This document shows positions 8,809 through 17,660 of a stretch of DNA of 29,915 bases, piece after piece. Position 1 is the stretch's first letter. Every line of letters starts with the position of its first letter. This stretch comes from Chrysochromulina tobinii. Its lineage: Eukaryota; Haptophyta; Prymnesiales; Chrysochromulinaceae. Under the pieces are notes generated by a model that ran no database searches, had not been told where the DNA came from, and saw only the letters and a list, made by a program, of their open reading frames with translations. Position numbers and translations under genes: made by a program. The stretch covers positions 1 to 29,915 of the forward strand of contig JWZX01003034.1 of the NCBI GenBank assembly GCA_001275005.1, read 5' to 3'.

Positions 8809-10686
8809 ATGGAGACGCCGTCCGACCCCTTCGCCCTAGCGCTCGCCGAAGCCCGCAGCCGCCGTAACATCAAGCTCTTCAACGCACTCATGAGCCGGTC
8901 CGCTCGTTTTGGCGAGCTCGAAAACGTTTTGAGAGCCTTCGCCACGCTGAAGGCGCTCCGGCTCACTCCCAACGAATTCACATTCGGCATTTTACTGAAC
9001 GCCTACACGCGATGCGGTGAGATCGAGCGTTGCGTCGAATGCCTGGCTGAGATGCGTCGTGACGGCTTGCCAGTGACTGCGATCGCGCTCACGACAGTCA
9101 TCAAGGGCTGCGTCAACGCGCTTGATCTGGGCACCGCCTGGATTCACTTTGATGAGCTTCGCCGCGCTGCCGATGGGCCGACGATTCGCACCGTGAACAC
9201 GATGCTGCGCGGCTGCCTCTACTGCGGCGACATGCGCGGCGCGCGCAAGCTCGTCAAGGTGGCGAAGCGCTACGGGCTGGAGCCCGACCAGGCGACGCGT
9301 GACGGCGCTGTGCGCGCGGCGTGCCAGTCCTTCCGTCCGAAGCGGATCAAGCGTGCGCTCGCCACGCATGCTCCGGACGGCATGCTCGGCATGCTCTCGC
9401 CCGCCACGCTCGTCGATGTCGCCATCGCGCACGCCCTGACGGGCAAGTACCGGCGCGCCGCCAAGGTACTGAAGCTGCTCGAGGCAGCGCCAGCAGTCGA
9501 CGGCGGCGGCGGCGGCCATAGCGGCGGCGGCGATCTGAGCAGCAGCGGCGGCGGCGTAGGAAGCAACAGCGGCGGTGGCAAACGGGGTGGCAAAGGCGCC
9601 GACAAACGGGGTGGCAAAGGCGGGCGTGGCGGCGGTGAACGACGTGGCGGCGGCGGCCGAGCGACGGGCACATCGGCTGCGTCGGCTGCGTTGCATGCAC
9701 ACGCCATGCTCCGGGACAGTCTTGCGAGCGTGCGTGCATTCCTCGCACGCTCACCAGCCGAGCGCGATCGGATCGTAGCGGGCTTCACGACGGCGGACGT
9801 GCGCCGATTCCCGCCGGTGGCTGATGCGCACGAGACGACGCGTGCGCTCGTGTGGGAAGAGGTGTTTGCGGACGCGGCGCGCCCGATCCATTTAGAGGTG
9901 GGCGCAGGCACGGGGGATTGGGTCGTGCTCCAGGCCGCGAGCCAGCTGGAGATCAATTGGGCCGCGGTCGAGCTGCGGTCCGATCGGTCCAACCTGATCC
10001 ACGCCAAGGCGGCGATGCGCGGGTTGACGAACCTTGCGGTGCTCGCGGGCGACGCTCACGGCGTGCTGCGCGACGGCATCCCTTCGCGCTCGGCGGCGGC
10101 CGTGCTCGTCAACTTCCCACAGCCGCCCCAAGGCGAGCACAGTGAGCGCCATCTGGTGAATCGCACCTTCCTAATCGAGGCGCATCGCATCCTGCAGCCG
10201 GGCGGAACGTTCACACTCACCTCCGATGACGAGCCCTATTGCAAGAGCGTCGCTCTCCGCCTCACGACCGACCCAACACTCACACGTCTCTGGCAGCCGT
10301 CCTTCGCGCCGCCCCACTACAAGACCCACGAGCACCAGAGCCTGCGCGCCCACCGCTCGGCCTTCGATGAGCTCTGGGCGGCCCGGGGGTTCACGAAGCG
10401 CTTCCAGTGCGTCTTCACAGCGCGTCGGCCGCGCGCGCCCGGGACGGCGACGATGCCGGGGCTGGCGCCGCAGCTGCCACTGACAGGCACGGAGGACGCG
10501 CACGCGGACGAGAATCAGGTTGGCGGCGGCAGCGGGAGTGATGCCAAGCGCAAGCGACGCACCAAGGAGACGTCGCGGCAGCGGAAGAAGCGAAAGATGC
10601 GCGAGAAGGAGAAGGAAGAAGCTGCCACCGCAGGCAGCCCCAGGCGCGGCCTCGTGACCGTTACTCGTGACGGTCGTGTAACGTAA
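8809..10686 (+). CDS. PPR protein fused to a TrmB-type tRNA (guanine-N7) methyltransferase
   Basis: Single exon, 625 aa. Residues about 15-190 form pentatricopeptide-like repeats (LFNALMSRSARFGELENVLR, TFGILLNAYTRCGEIERCVE, TVNTMLRGCLYCGDMRGARK), which bind single-stranded RNA. A Gly/Lys/Arg-rich linker (about 230-284) follows. The C-terminal half is a Rossmann methyltransferase with HLEVGAGTGDW (about 361), an acidic AAVELR strand, VNFPQPPQGEHSERHLVN (about 433) and ILQPGGTFTLTSDDEPYC. These parallel the TrmB signature NFPDPW-x-K-x-R-H and the LKPGG/TD motifs, though the PW and following Lys residues are altered. A Lys/Arg-rich tail (KRKRRTKE, RQRKKRKMREKEK) ends the protein. The likely role is organelle-targeted or guide-like RNA m7G methylation, with the PPR tract choosing the substrate. 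I recall PPR-TrmB fusions being noted in some algae. No clear transit peptide is visible. Confidence 0.87.
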   Translation: METPSDPFALALAEARSRRNIKLFNALMSRSARFGELENVLRAFATLKALRLTPNEFTFGILLNAYTRCGEIERCVECLAEMRRDGLPVTAIALTTVIKGCVNALDLGTAWIHFDELRRAADGPTIRTVNTMLRGCLYCGDMRGARKLVKVAKRYGLEPDQATRDGAVRAACQSFRPKRIKRALATHAPDGMLGMLSPATLVDVAIAHALTGKYRRAAKVLKLLEAAPAVDGGGGGHSGGGDLSSSGGGVGSNSGGGKRGGKGADKRGGKGGRGGGERRGGGGRATGTSAASAALHAHAMLRDSLASVRAFLARSPAERDRIVAGFTTADVRRFPPVADAHETTRALVWEEVFADAARPIHLEVGAGTGDWVVLQAASQLEINWAAVELRSDRSNLIHAKAAMRGLTNLAVLAGDAHGVLRDGIPSRSAAAVLVNFPQPPQGEHSERHLVNRTFLIEAHRILQPGGTFTLTSDDEPYCKSVALRLTTDPTLTRLWQPSFAPPHYKTHEHQSLRAHRSAFDELWAARGFTKRFQCVFTARRPRAPGTATMPGLAPQLPLTGTEDAHADENQVGGGSGSDAKRKRRTKETSRQRKKRKMREKEKEEAATAGSPRRGLVTVTRDGRVT

Positions 10687-11204
10687 CTCCGACGGACGTC
10701 GCGGTGGACCCCCGCGGCCCCGGATTTCGTCGTTTGAATGTCACTGATCCCTTCAGTTCGAAATCACGTGAAATCAGCGGACGGGGAGTCCGTGGGGAGA
10801 TGACCAGGGACACAAGCGCGAAGCGGACGGCGTGACCGTGAGTGCGATCGCTCGGAAAAACGTCGCGTCGGGAAAAGCAGAGCATCCCTGACGCATATGG
10901 ATACAATGTATGAAAGAGAGTGCATTGCGTGAGGAAATGAAAAACGCTTGTCTTTCGCCATATTCGTACATGTCCGTCGGCCGAAGCGCGGCGGCGATCG
11001 CCGCGATGCGACGGATTGGATTCTTTTGGCGTATTTTTGGAACAACTCATTGTTCTTTACCGAGGAATTCGTTAAAAACGGCGAATGTTGTACCGAATAA
11101 GTACATTTCCGGCGGCCGTCGGCGTCTCGCCGCACGCCGTCGGCGCCGACGGATCATTCGCCGACGTCGCGTTTTCCCTTCACCGACGCATCCCTGCCGC
11201 CGTC
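10687..11204. promoter_or_regulatory. Upstream region of the GDPD gene with two GC palindromes
   Basis: This gap holds no convincing gene. It has two perfect palindromes: GCGGCGATCGCCGC (10991-11004) and CCGTCGGCGCCGACGG (11137-11152), plus an AT-rich inverted repeat GAACAA-CTCA-TTGTTC near 11040-11055. They may be protein-binding sites for the downstream secreted phosphodiesterase gene. That role is inference. Confidence 0.35.
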
Positions 11205-13938
11205 ATGGCGATGATGCTTGCGTCGATGACTCTCAGCATCGTGAACACGGACGCACGCAATGAGTGTAAGCAAGCGTGAACTCGCTTCGCCCGCTTGCCT
11301 GATGCCGCTTCGCGGCCGACAATCATCTGCTGACTGCACCTCACCCGTCTGTGACGACAGGGCTTGTCAAGACCATGCGCGACGGGTCTCTGAAGACCAG
11401 CTTGGAGCAGTGCCTCACCACGACCTTCCGCAACCAGGTTCACGACTTCTCGATTGGCCACCGCGGCGCGTGCCTCCAGTTCCCAGAGCACACGGCCGAG
11501 AGCTACCAGGCCGCCATTGAGTTGGGCGCGGGCATTGTCGAGTGTGATGTGGCCGTCACGAAAGACGGCGAGCTCGTGTGCCGCCACGACCAATGTGACC
11601 TCCACACCTCCACCAACATCCTCGCCACCCCACTCGCTGCAAAGTGCTCGATTCCTTTCCAAGCCGCCAACCCGACCGCGAACCCACCCATCCCCACGGC
11701 GACCGTCAAATGCTGCACCTCCGACCTCACCCTTGCCGAGTTCAAAACGCTCTGCGGCAAGATGGACGCGGGTAACTCGGCGGCCACGACTGCTGCTGCA
11801 TATATGGGCATGGATGCCACCGAAAGGTTCCGCACCGACCTGTACTCGGATGCGTACGATGGCACCGTGTGCCCGACGCTCGTGACGCACAAAGAATCGA
11901 TCGCCATCATCAACGCTGCGGGGCGCAAGTTTACGCCCGAGCTCAAGGATTACACGCAGGGTTCGCTGAGCCTGACGTACAACCAGGTTCGCCAGAAGGT
12001 GCGAGCAGCAGGGGCGCTCGAACCACGCCCGTGCCTGAGCAGCTGCTTCTGACAGCTGCACCTTTGACCTCGCGTGCGTGCGCCCGAGTGCCGTAGGTTG
12101 TCGACGAGTACAAGCAAGCGGGCGTGAGCGTTTCGCGTGTCTGGCTGCAGTCGTTCAACGAGCCCGACGTCATGTACTGGCTCCAGAATGAGCCGCTATT
12201 CGGCGCGCAGGCTGTCATGCTCGACGGCAACTACACGTTCGGCGGCCTCCGCCCTCAGCTGACGCGCCTCGCCGCGGCCGGCGTGAAATACGTCGCCCCG
12301 CCTATCGGCCAGCTCATCGCATCCAACCCCAACGGCACCGGTCTTGTGCCGTCGGGGTATGCGGCTGCCGCCATCGCTGTCGGCATGAAAGTGATCACCT
12401 GGACCGTCGAGCGCAACTACGAATGCTGGCCCGCGGAGGCATCGACCCGCGCTACCCCGCCGTGCAAGGGAATGAACGAGCTCGAGCTGATTGACGCGCT
12501 GTACAAGATGGGCGTCGTTGGCGTCTTCTCCGACTGGCCGGCAACCACCACCTTCTACGCCTCGTGCATGATCGCAAAGCGTGAATACGCACAGCCAGAA
12601 ACTGCAGCCCTCGGCCCACGCCCTGCGTGGTTGGTCAACAATTTGGCGCCGTCGCCGCTGAAGACCACGCTCTCGAGCTGCCTCGCCGATGCGAGCTTCG
12701 TGCCCAAACCCCACGACTTCTCGATTGGCCACCGCGGCGCGTGCCTCCAGTACCCAGAGCACACGGCCGAGAGCTACCAGGCCGCCATTGAGCAGGGCGC
12801 GGGGCATTGTCGAGTGTGACATGGCCGTCACGAAAGACGGCGAGATCGTGTGCCGCCACGACCAATGTGACCTCCACACCTCCACCAACATCCTCGCCAC
12901 CCCACTCGCTGCAAAGTGCTCGATTCCTTTCCAAGCCGCCAACGCAACGCACGACGCCAGGGTCAGTTGCTGCACCTCCGACCTCACCCTTGCCGAGTTC
13001 AAGACGCTCTGCGGCAGGATGGACTCGGCGAAAGCGAGGGCCACGTCTGCTGCTGATTATATCAGCATGGCGAACACCGCTCCGTTCCGCACCGACCTGT
13101 TCTCGGATGCGCACGATGGTCCTACCGTGTGCCCGACGCTCGTGACGCACAAGGAATCGATCGCCATGATCAACGCTGCGGGGCGCAAGTTTACGCCCGA
13201 GCTCAAGACGTACTACCCGTGGCCGGGGAGCCTGACGTACGACCAGGTTCGCCAGAAGGTGCGAGCAGCAGGGGCGCGCGAACCACGCCCGTGCCTGAGC
13301 AGCTGCTTCTGACAGCTGCACCTTTGACCTCGCGTGCGTGCGCCCGAGTGCCGTAGGTTGTCAACGAGTACAAGGAAGCAAAGATTGAGCCGTCGCGTGT
13401 CTGGCTGCAGTCGTTCAACGAGCCCGACGTCATGTACTGGGTCAACAATGAGCCGGCCTTCGGCGCGCAGGCTGTCATGCTCGACGGCAGCGCCGCGTTC
13501 GGCGGCTTCGGCGCGCGCGCAGGCTTCCTGTACTCAGCGGGCGTGCGCTACATCGCCCCGACTCTCGGCCATCTCATCGTATCCACCGCCAACGGCACCG
13601 GTCTTGGGCCGTCGGCGTATGCGCGTAACGCTACCGCTGCCGGCCTCAAAATCATCACCTGGACCGTCGAGCGCAACTACAAATGCACGCCCGCGGAGGC
13701 ATCGACCCGCGCTACTGCGCCGTGCCAGACGTTCAACGAACTCGTGCTGATTGACGCGCTGCACAAGATGGGCGTCGTTGGCGTCTTCTCCGACTGGCCG
13801 GCAACCACCACCTTCTACGCCTCGTGCGTCGACCACTTGCGTGAGAAGCGGCCGGCGGCGAGCACCTGCGGCGAGGTGAAGGCCATCTGGAACCGCAACA
13901 GCTGCTGCGGCGCCCAATCCGCCAAGGACGTTTTCTAG
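11205..13938 (+). CDS. Secreted tandem GlpQ-type glycerophosphodiester phosphodiesterase (frameshift in copy 2)
   Basis: Exons 11205-11265, 11361-11998, 12097-13258 and 13357-13938. The chosen ATG gives a short hydrophobic leader (MAMMLASMTLSIVNTDA); an in-frame ATG at 11085 is the alternative. Two consecutive GDPD domains follow. Domain 1 has GHRGACLQFPEHTAESY, GIVECDVAVTKDGELVCRHD, WLQSFNEPDVMYW and ITWTVERNY, covering the catalytic His, metal-binding Glu/Asp and HD motifs. PEHT rather than PENT points to the GlpQ type. Domain 2 repeats these, but one extra G in the run 12801-12804 shifts the frame after AAIEQGAG, so as read the protein stops at 12819. Downstream sequence stays intact in the shifted frame, with the intron preserved, ending in a Cys-rich tail. 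The enzyme would release glycerol-3-phosphate from glycerophosphodiesters outside the cell, useful for phosphate scavenging. The shift could be an assembly error in a G run, a young pseudogenised half, or a polymorphism. Confidence 0.85.
11266..11360 (+). other. Intron 1 of the GDPD gene
   Basis: A 95-nt GT-AG intron separating the leader exon from domain 1. Donor is GAGT|GTAAGC, acceptor GACGACAG|GG, phase 1 (T|GG = Trp), and CTGAC lies upstream of the acceptor. The same Trp-Leu-Val start recurs at the beginning of domain copy 2. Confidence 0.8.
11999..12096 (+). other. Intron inside GDPD domain 1
   Basis: 98-nt GT-AG phase-0 intron: CAGAAG|GTGCGAG to GCCGTAG|GTTGTC. It differs from the domain 2 intron by a single base. 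CTGAC sits 48 nt before the acceptor AG. Confidence 0.9.
12801..12804 (+). other. Frameshift site in GDPD copy 2
   Basis: Copy 1 reads GCGCGGGCATTG (11526-11537); copy 2 reads GCGCGGGGCATTG. The extra G moves the conserved VECD motif into the +1 frame. Confidence 0.9.
13259..13356 (+). other. Intron inside GDPD domain 2
   Basis: 98-nt GT-AG phase-0 intron at the position equivalent to the domain 1 intron, with one base difference across the whole length. Confidence 0.9.
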
Positions 13939-13940
13939 GC

Positions 13941-14266
13941 TGCTGGCCCCAAGTGAGTATGGCCGGTCTCCTCGAATGCTATGCTCCAAAACAGTTCGCA
14001 TGGAGGGTCCTGGAAGGGTCCAGGGCTCCTCGGTGATAAGAGCGAGGAAGCGAGGACGGTCACGACTGCTACGCGGCACGAGAACGTGGCTGGGTGTGGG
14101 GTGCTGGCCCGAAGTATGGCCTGTCTCCTTGAACGCTCAGCGATCGAAGCGCAAGGCAGTTCGCTTCTTGGGTCCTGGAAGGGTCCAGGACTCCTGGGTG
14201 ATGAGAGCGAGGAAGCGAGGATGGTCACGACTTCTTCGCGGCACGAGAACGTGGCTGGGTGTGGGG
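13941..14266 (+). repeat. Noncoding tandem duplication, about 163 bp twice
   Basis: Copy 1 (13941-14101) and copy 2 (14102-14266) share TGCTGGCCC, GGTCCTGGAAGGGTCCAGG, GAGCGAGGAAGCGAGGA and GGCACGAGAACGTGGCTGGG in the same order. They lie just after the GDPD stop and probably form its 3' flank. No ORF with family features is present. Confidence 0.93.
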
Positions 14267-14502
14267 TGAACGTGTGGTACCACTTCGTTCCGTGTTCGAG
14301 GGTCCAGAGTCTGCGATTGACCTGCCGGGCGCCTGTGGCCTGAAATGGGCGCGGACCGGGATTAACTGAGTGTCATCGTGAGTTTACATTACTACATAAC
14401 TGAACTGAACTGAACTCATCGTGAGTGGTTTGTGTACAAACAATGAAACAAAGTGAAACATGTATTGTCGTAATCGCGAACCGCCAACGACCGGCGGCCA
14501 TA
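14267..14502. promoter_or_regulatory. Upstream region of the UBL/EF-hand gene
   Basis: AT-richer than its surroundings. It holds a CATCGTGAGT repeat (14376 and 14417) and an ACTGA tandem (14399-14416). No TATA box is certain. An upstream in-frame ATG at 14425 would add 26 residues before the ubiquitin-like fold. Confidence 0.35.
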
Positions 14503-17500
14503 ATGCTGCTCGCCGTCCAGCCGCCCGCTGGGTACAAGGCCTTCAAGCTGACCACGAAGAGCACCGACAAGGTCGACGCGCTTCTGGCGCAGGCAGCCAA
14601 GCATGCGCGACTGCCGCGCGCTGCGATTCGGCTCTCGCGGCGAGGAGTGCTCCTCATGTCCGAACGGTCCGTCGAGTCTTATAATCTCACCGAGGCCGAC
14701 TCGCTCACACTGCACATCAAGGTCGGATACGAGCCACAGAGCGATGCGCAGCGCACGGGGCCCGCCACCCACAGCTTCGGCAGCGACGGTTACGGCTTCT
14801 TTGTGAGCGTCCTCACGCCGGACGGGAAGCTGCTCTTTCGACCCAAAGTCTTCCCAGACGAGGCGGCCACGAGCCTCATCGCGGAGGCCGGCTCGAAGCT
14901 GCGCGAGTCCCTCGGTGCCGCGCCGCACGCGGCCCTCGCGCTGCACCTGCGCGGCCAGCTCATCAGCAAGGATCGTACGATCGCCGAGAATGGCCTCCGT
15001 GCGGGCGACGAGCTCGTGTTGCATGCAAGTCCAACCCAGCCGAAGCCCACCGAGCCCAAGAGCCGTTACCCGGCCGGGGTCAAGGACCCTTACCTGGAGA
15101 AGCCAAGCCGCGCGCGTAGCGCCGGCGCGCCTCGCAAGTTGGGATGGAAAGAACTCGTCAGCATACCGGGGGCGGTGCTGCGGCAGAAGCTCGTTGCAGC
15201 GGAGCTCGCGCGGAGCGCCTTCGACAGCTTCGACCGTTACAAACGAGGCTCGATCGAGTACAAGGAGGTGCGGAATGCGGTGCAGGCGTACGGCCTCGAC
15301 CCGAGTGCTGAGGGCGCGCTGGAGCTCCTCGCCCGGTACGACGCGACACCCGAGTCGCAGTTATCGAGGGGCGAGTGGGCGGAGCTCGTCAAGTCACTCG
15401 AAGAGAAGCTGGGGCCGGTGGGCGGGCCGGTGGGCGGCGCTGGCAGGAGCGCGAGCGGCCTCGAGAGCACTCTCGCCATACGCGAAGCGGCCGATATGAT
15501 CTACGATAGGGTCTTTCAAGAGGCGAGGAGGCTGCGCAAAGAGAATCGCGCACTCCGTCGGCAGTTGGGAGACGAGGAGGGCGTCATCATCCTCGAGCCT
15601 GCCAGCGACTATGATGATCAGCCTCTGAGGTATGGAGCCGCCGCTGCCCCCTCCGCGGCGGCGGCCGCCAATCTCTATGCGCGTACCCGCACGATCGGGG
15701 GCGTAGCACCCAAGGGCGGCGTAGCACCCAAGGGCGGCGTAGCACCCAAGGGCGGCGTAGCACCCAAGGGCGGCGTAGCCAAGGATGGACCGGCGGCGGC
15801 GGCGGCGGCGGCGGCGATGGCAATGGAGAAGAAGATCCGCGACGCTTTCGCAGCCTTCGATGAGAATCAGAGCGGGTTCTTAGACTCGAAGAAGTTACGG
15901 AATGCGCTGCGTCTCTACGGGATACGCCTCGACCGCCCGGAGGTCGAGCAGGTGATTGCCAGATTGAGCACCTGGTGACTGCGACTGAATGGGCCTCCTG
16001 ATTGTCACTGCGCCTCCTGATGAGCTCTGATGACCTCTTGATGAGCTCTGATTGCCTCCTAATGAGCTCGATTGGCGCCGAGATGGCACAGGTGCTTCGC
16101 GCGTATGACGACCAGACGCGCGATGGCAAGCTGCAACTGAGTGAGTTCTCAGTGCTCATTCGCGACCTCGATGGAGGCATCATCCGCAAGCAGGCGCTGA
16201 GCGACGATGCCATCAGGAGGCAATCCTCACTCGATCCTCAGCAGCATCAACAGGGCAGCGGCGCGCGCTTGCCATCCACGCTCGATCAGAGCTCCATCCT
16301 ACGCTGGAGCGCGCAGAGGCGTGAGGAGGAGGCCGCGCAGCTTCGCACCCTCGACCGATCCTTACGCGACGAGGCGCTCGCCGAGCAGCTGCTGAGCGAG
16401 CAGGCGAGTCCGCCCCTGATTGACAGCTGACGGGCACTGATTGACAGCTGATGGCCTCTGATTGTGCTTCTGGACAGCTGATTGACAGCTGATTGACAGC
16501 TGATTGACAGCTGATGGTCTCATGACTCATGCTGCCCTGGCGTGCTGAGCTCTCGCAGCTCGTCGAGGAGGAGCGTACCTCGCTCGAGCTCGAGGAGGAG
16601 CTCACGCGCCAGATCGTCGAGGAGGAGCGTACCTCGATCGAGCTCGAGGAGGAGCTCACGCGCCAGGTCGTCGATGAGCTCGAGGCCGAGATTACGGACG
16701 AGCAGGCCGCGCTCCAGCAGCTCGTCGACGAGGTGCTGTGGGAGGACGGCGCCCACGACGGCGCCGGGACCAAGTACGGCAAGCTGCAGATGCAATACCA
16801 GATGCTGATGTCCCGATTTGGAAGAGAGACGCAGAACCTCGTGCGTTTCCAGTCCGAGCCGCCATTCGCGCCCTCGTATGCGCCCAGAACAGCGCCCACT
16901 TGGGGCGGAGCCGCGCAGGGCGACACGGCCGGCTACGCGCGCGGCGTACCTGCGGATGCCGCCTACGCTACCTGGTACGCGGAGAACGCCTCGTATTGGG
17001 GCGGCCATCCTGAGGGCGGCGAGTACACTGGCGCCGAAGCAGGTGGCTACTACGGCGAGGGCGCTCGGTGTGCGCATGGATCCGACGAGGCCGTCGGTGG
17101 CGTGCAACGCGTGCAAGGCTCGAGGAGAGCTACCGGCCGAGCTACCGGCCGCCCGAGCGCACGCGGCCCGACGAGTGTGAGAGGGAAGCCGTTGCGCGAG
17201 GGCGGGAAGGCCAGGGGCGGCTCGAAGGCCAAGGGTAGCGTTGCTGTGGGGAAGAGTGGCCCGCGCGCGTTCAGCCAACACCCACGCGCAGGCAGCCCGG
17301 TGCCCGATCGCGTGCATGAGACCTTTGCGTACTTTGACAGCACCAGGAGCGGCTACCTCGAGTACAAGTATCTGCGGAGCGCGCTGCTTCACTACGGGCT
17401 CGAGGCGAAGGTCGAGGTGACTGATCCCGACGGCCAGCTGGATCTGCACGAGTTCGCGGAGCTCGTTCGCGATCTCGAGGAGCGCATCAGTCGCGAGGAG

Positions 17501-17620
17501 CTAACGCCACCCGACCATCGCAACGCAGCCGGTGCTCATAGCGACGGAGGTCCGAACGCGCTGATACCGAGGCGTCCGCCGCACGGCCACCAAAGGGTGG
17601 GCGGGGGCGCCACTCGCTGA
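14503..17620 (+). CDS. Ubiquitin-like / EF-hand-like / coiled-coil multidomain protein
   Basis: Exons 14503-15951, 16092-16403 and 16559-17620 give 940 aa. The ATG at 14503 was chosen because a ubiquitin-like fold starts there (MLLAVQPPAGYKAFKLTTKS...LTLHIK, 1-72). A second ubiquitin-like segment is at about 95-172. Three EF-hand-like pairs follow: SFDRYKRGSIEYKEVRNAV, AFDENQSGFLDSKKLRNALR and YFDSTRSGYLEYKYLRSAL, each followed by a weaker second half such as YDDQTRDGKLQLSEF. The last loop position is not Glu in the first halves, so Ca2+ binding may be weak. Similar SGxLxxxxLRxAL modules occur in protist axonemal proteins. Between modules are a GGVAPK repeat and a duplicated 18-residue Glu-rich coiled coil. 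The intron 1 join (PEVEQ|VLRAYDD) restores an EF-hand. Intron 2 needs a GC donor. A flagellar or cytoskeletal scaffold is a guess. I do not recognise the full architecture. Confidence 0.78.
15707..15783 (+). repeat. 18-bp coding repeat (GGVAPK)
   Basis: About four and a half units of GGCGGCGTAGCACCCAAG, in frame, encode Gly-Gly-Val-Ala-Pro-Lys repeats in the linker before the second EF-hand-like module. Confidence 0.93.
15952..16091 (+). other. Intron 1 of the UBL/EF-hand gene, CTGATG-rich
   Basis: 140-nt GT-AG phase-0 intron (GAGCAG|GTGATT to GCACAG|GTGCTT). The sequence across both junctions is similar (14 of 21 positions in an ungapped comparison). The interior iterates CTCCTGATGAGCTCTGATGA-like units, related to those in the methyltransferase intron. 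Confidence 0.85.
16404..16558 (+). other. Likely GC-AG intron 2 of the UBL/EF-hand gene, CTGATTGACAG satellite
   Basis: 155 nt, phase 0, donor GAGCAG|GCGAGT and acceptor CTCGCAG|CTC. This is the only join I found that keeps the coiled coil in frame (LLSEQ|LVEEERTS). The interior has five CTGATTGACAG units (at 16416, 16437, 16478, 16489, 16500) and CTGATGGCCTCTGAT at 16448-16462, identical to the methyltransferase intron satellite. Confidence 0.65.
16562..16669 (+). repeat. 54-bp coding duplication in the coiled coil
   Basis: 16562-16615 and 16616-16669 are near-identical and each encode 18 residues beginning VEEERTS and containing ELEEELTRQ. This is a recent in-frame duplication extending a Glu-rich helix. 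Confidence 0.96.
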
Positions 17621-17660
17621 TACCGAGGCGTCCGCCACAGTCACGGCCACCCAAGGGTAA
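17559..17660 (+). repeat. Direct repeat spanning the UBL/EF-hand gene's stop
   Basis: CGCTGATACCGAGGCGTCCG occurs at 17559-17578 and again at 17616-17635. Both are followed by CACGGCCACC and an AAGGGT motif. The gene's last codons are therefore duplicated in the 3' flank, as at the TPR gene. Confidence 0.88.

Larger units (their letters stand above)
11361..13827 (+). repeat. Tandem duplication of the GDPD domain, about 1.1-1.2 kb each
   Basis: Copy 1 is clearest at 11441-12567 and copy 2 at 12712-13827, with weaker similarity extending left to 11361 and about 12629. Each contains a 98-nt intron. Blocks of near identity alternate with short fully divergent patches. Confidence 0.95.

Noticed and set aside
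11180-13321. Long minus-strand frames across the GDPD region
   Set aside because: They mirror the GDPD codons and repeat with the domain duplication; the plus strand carries all the GDPD motifs.
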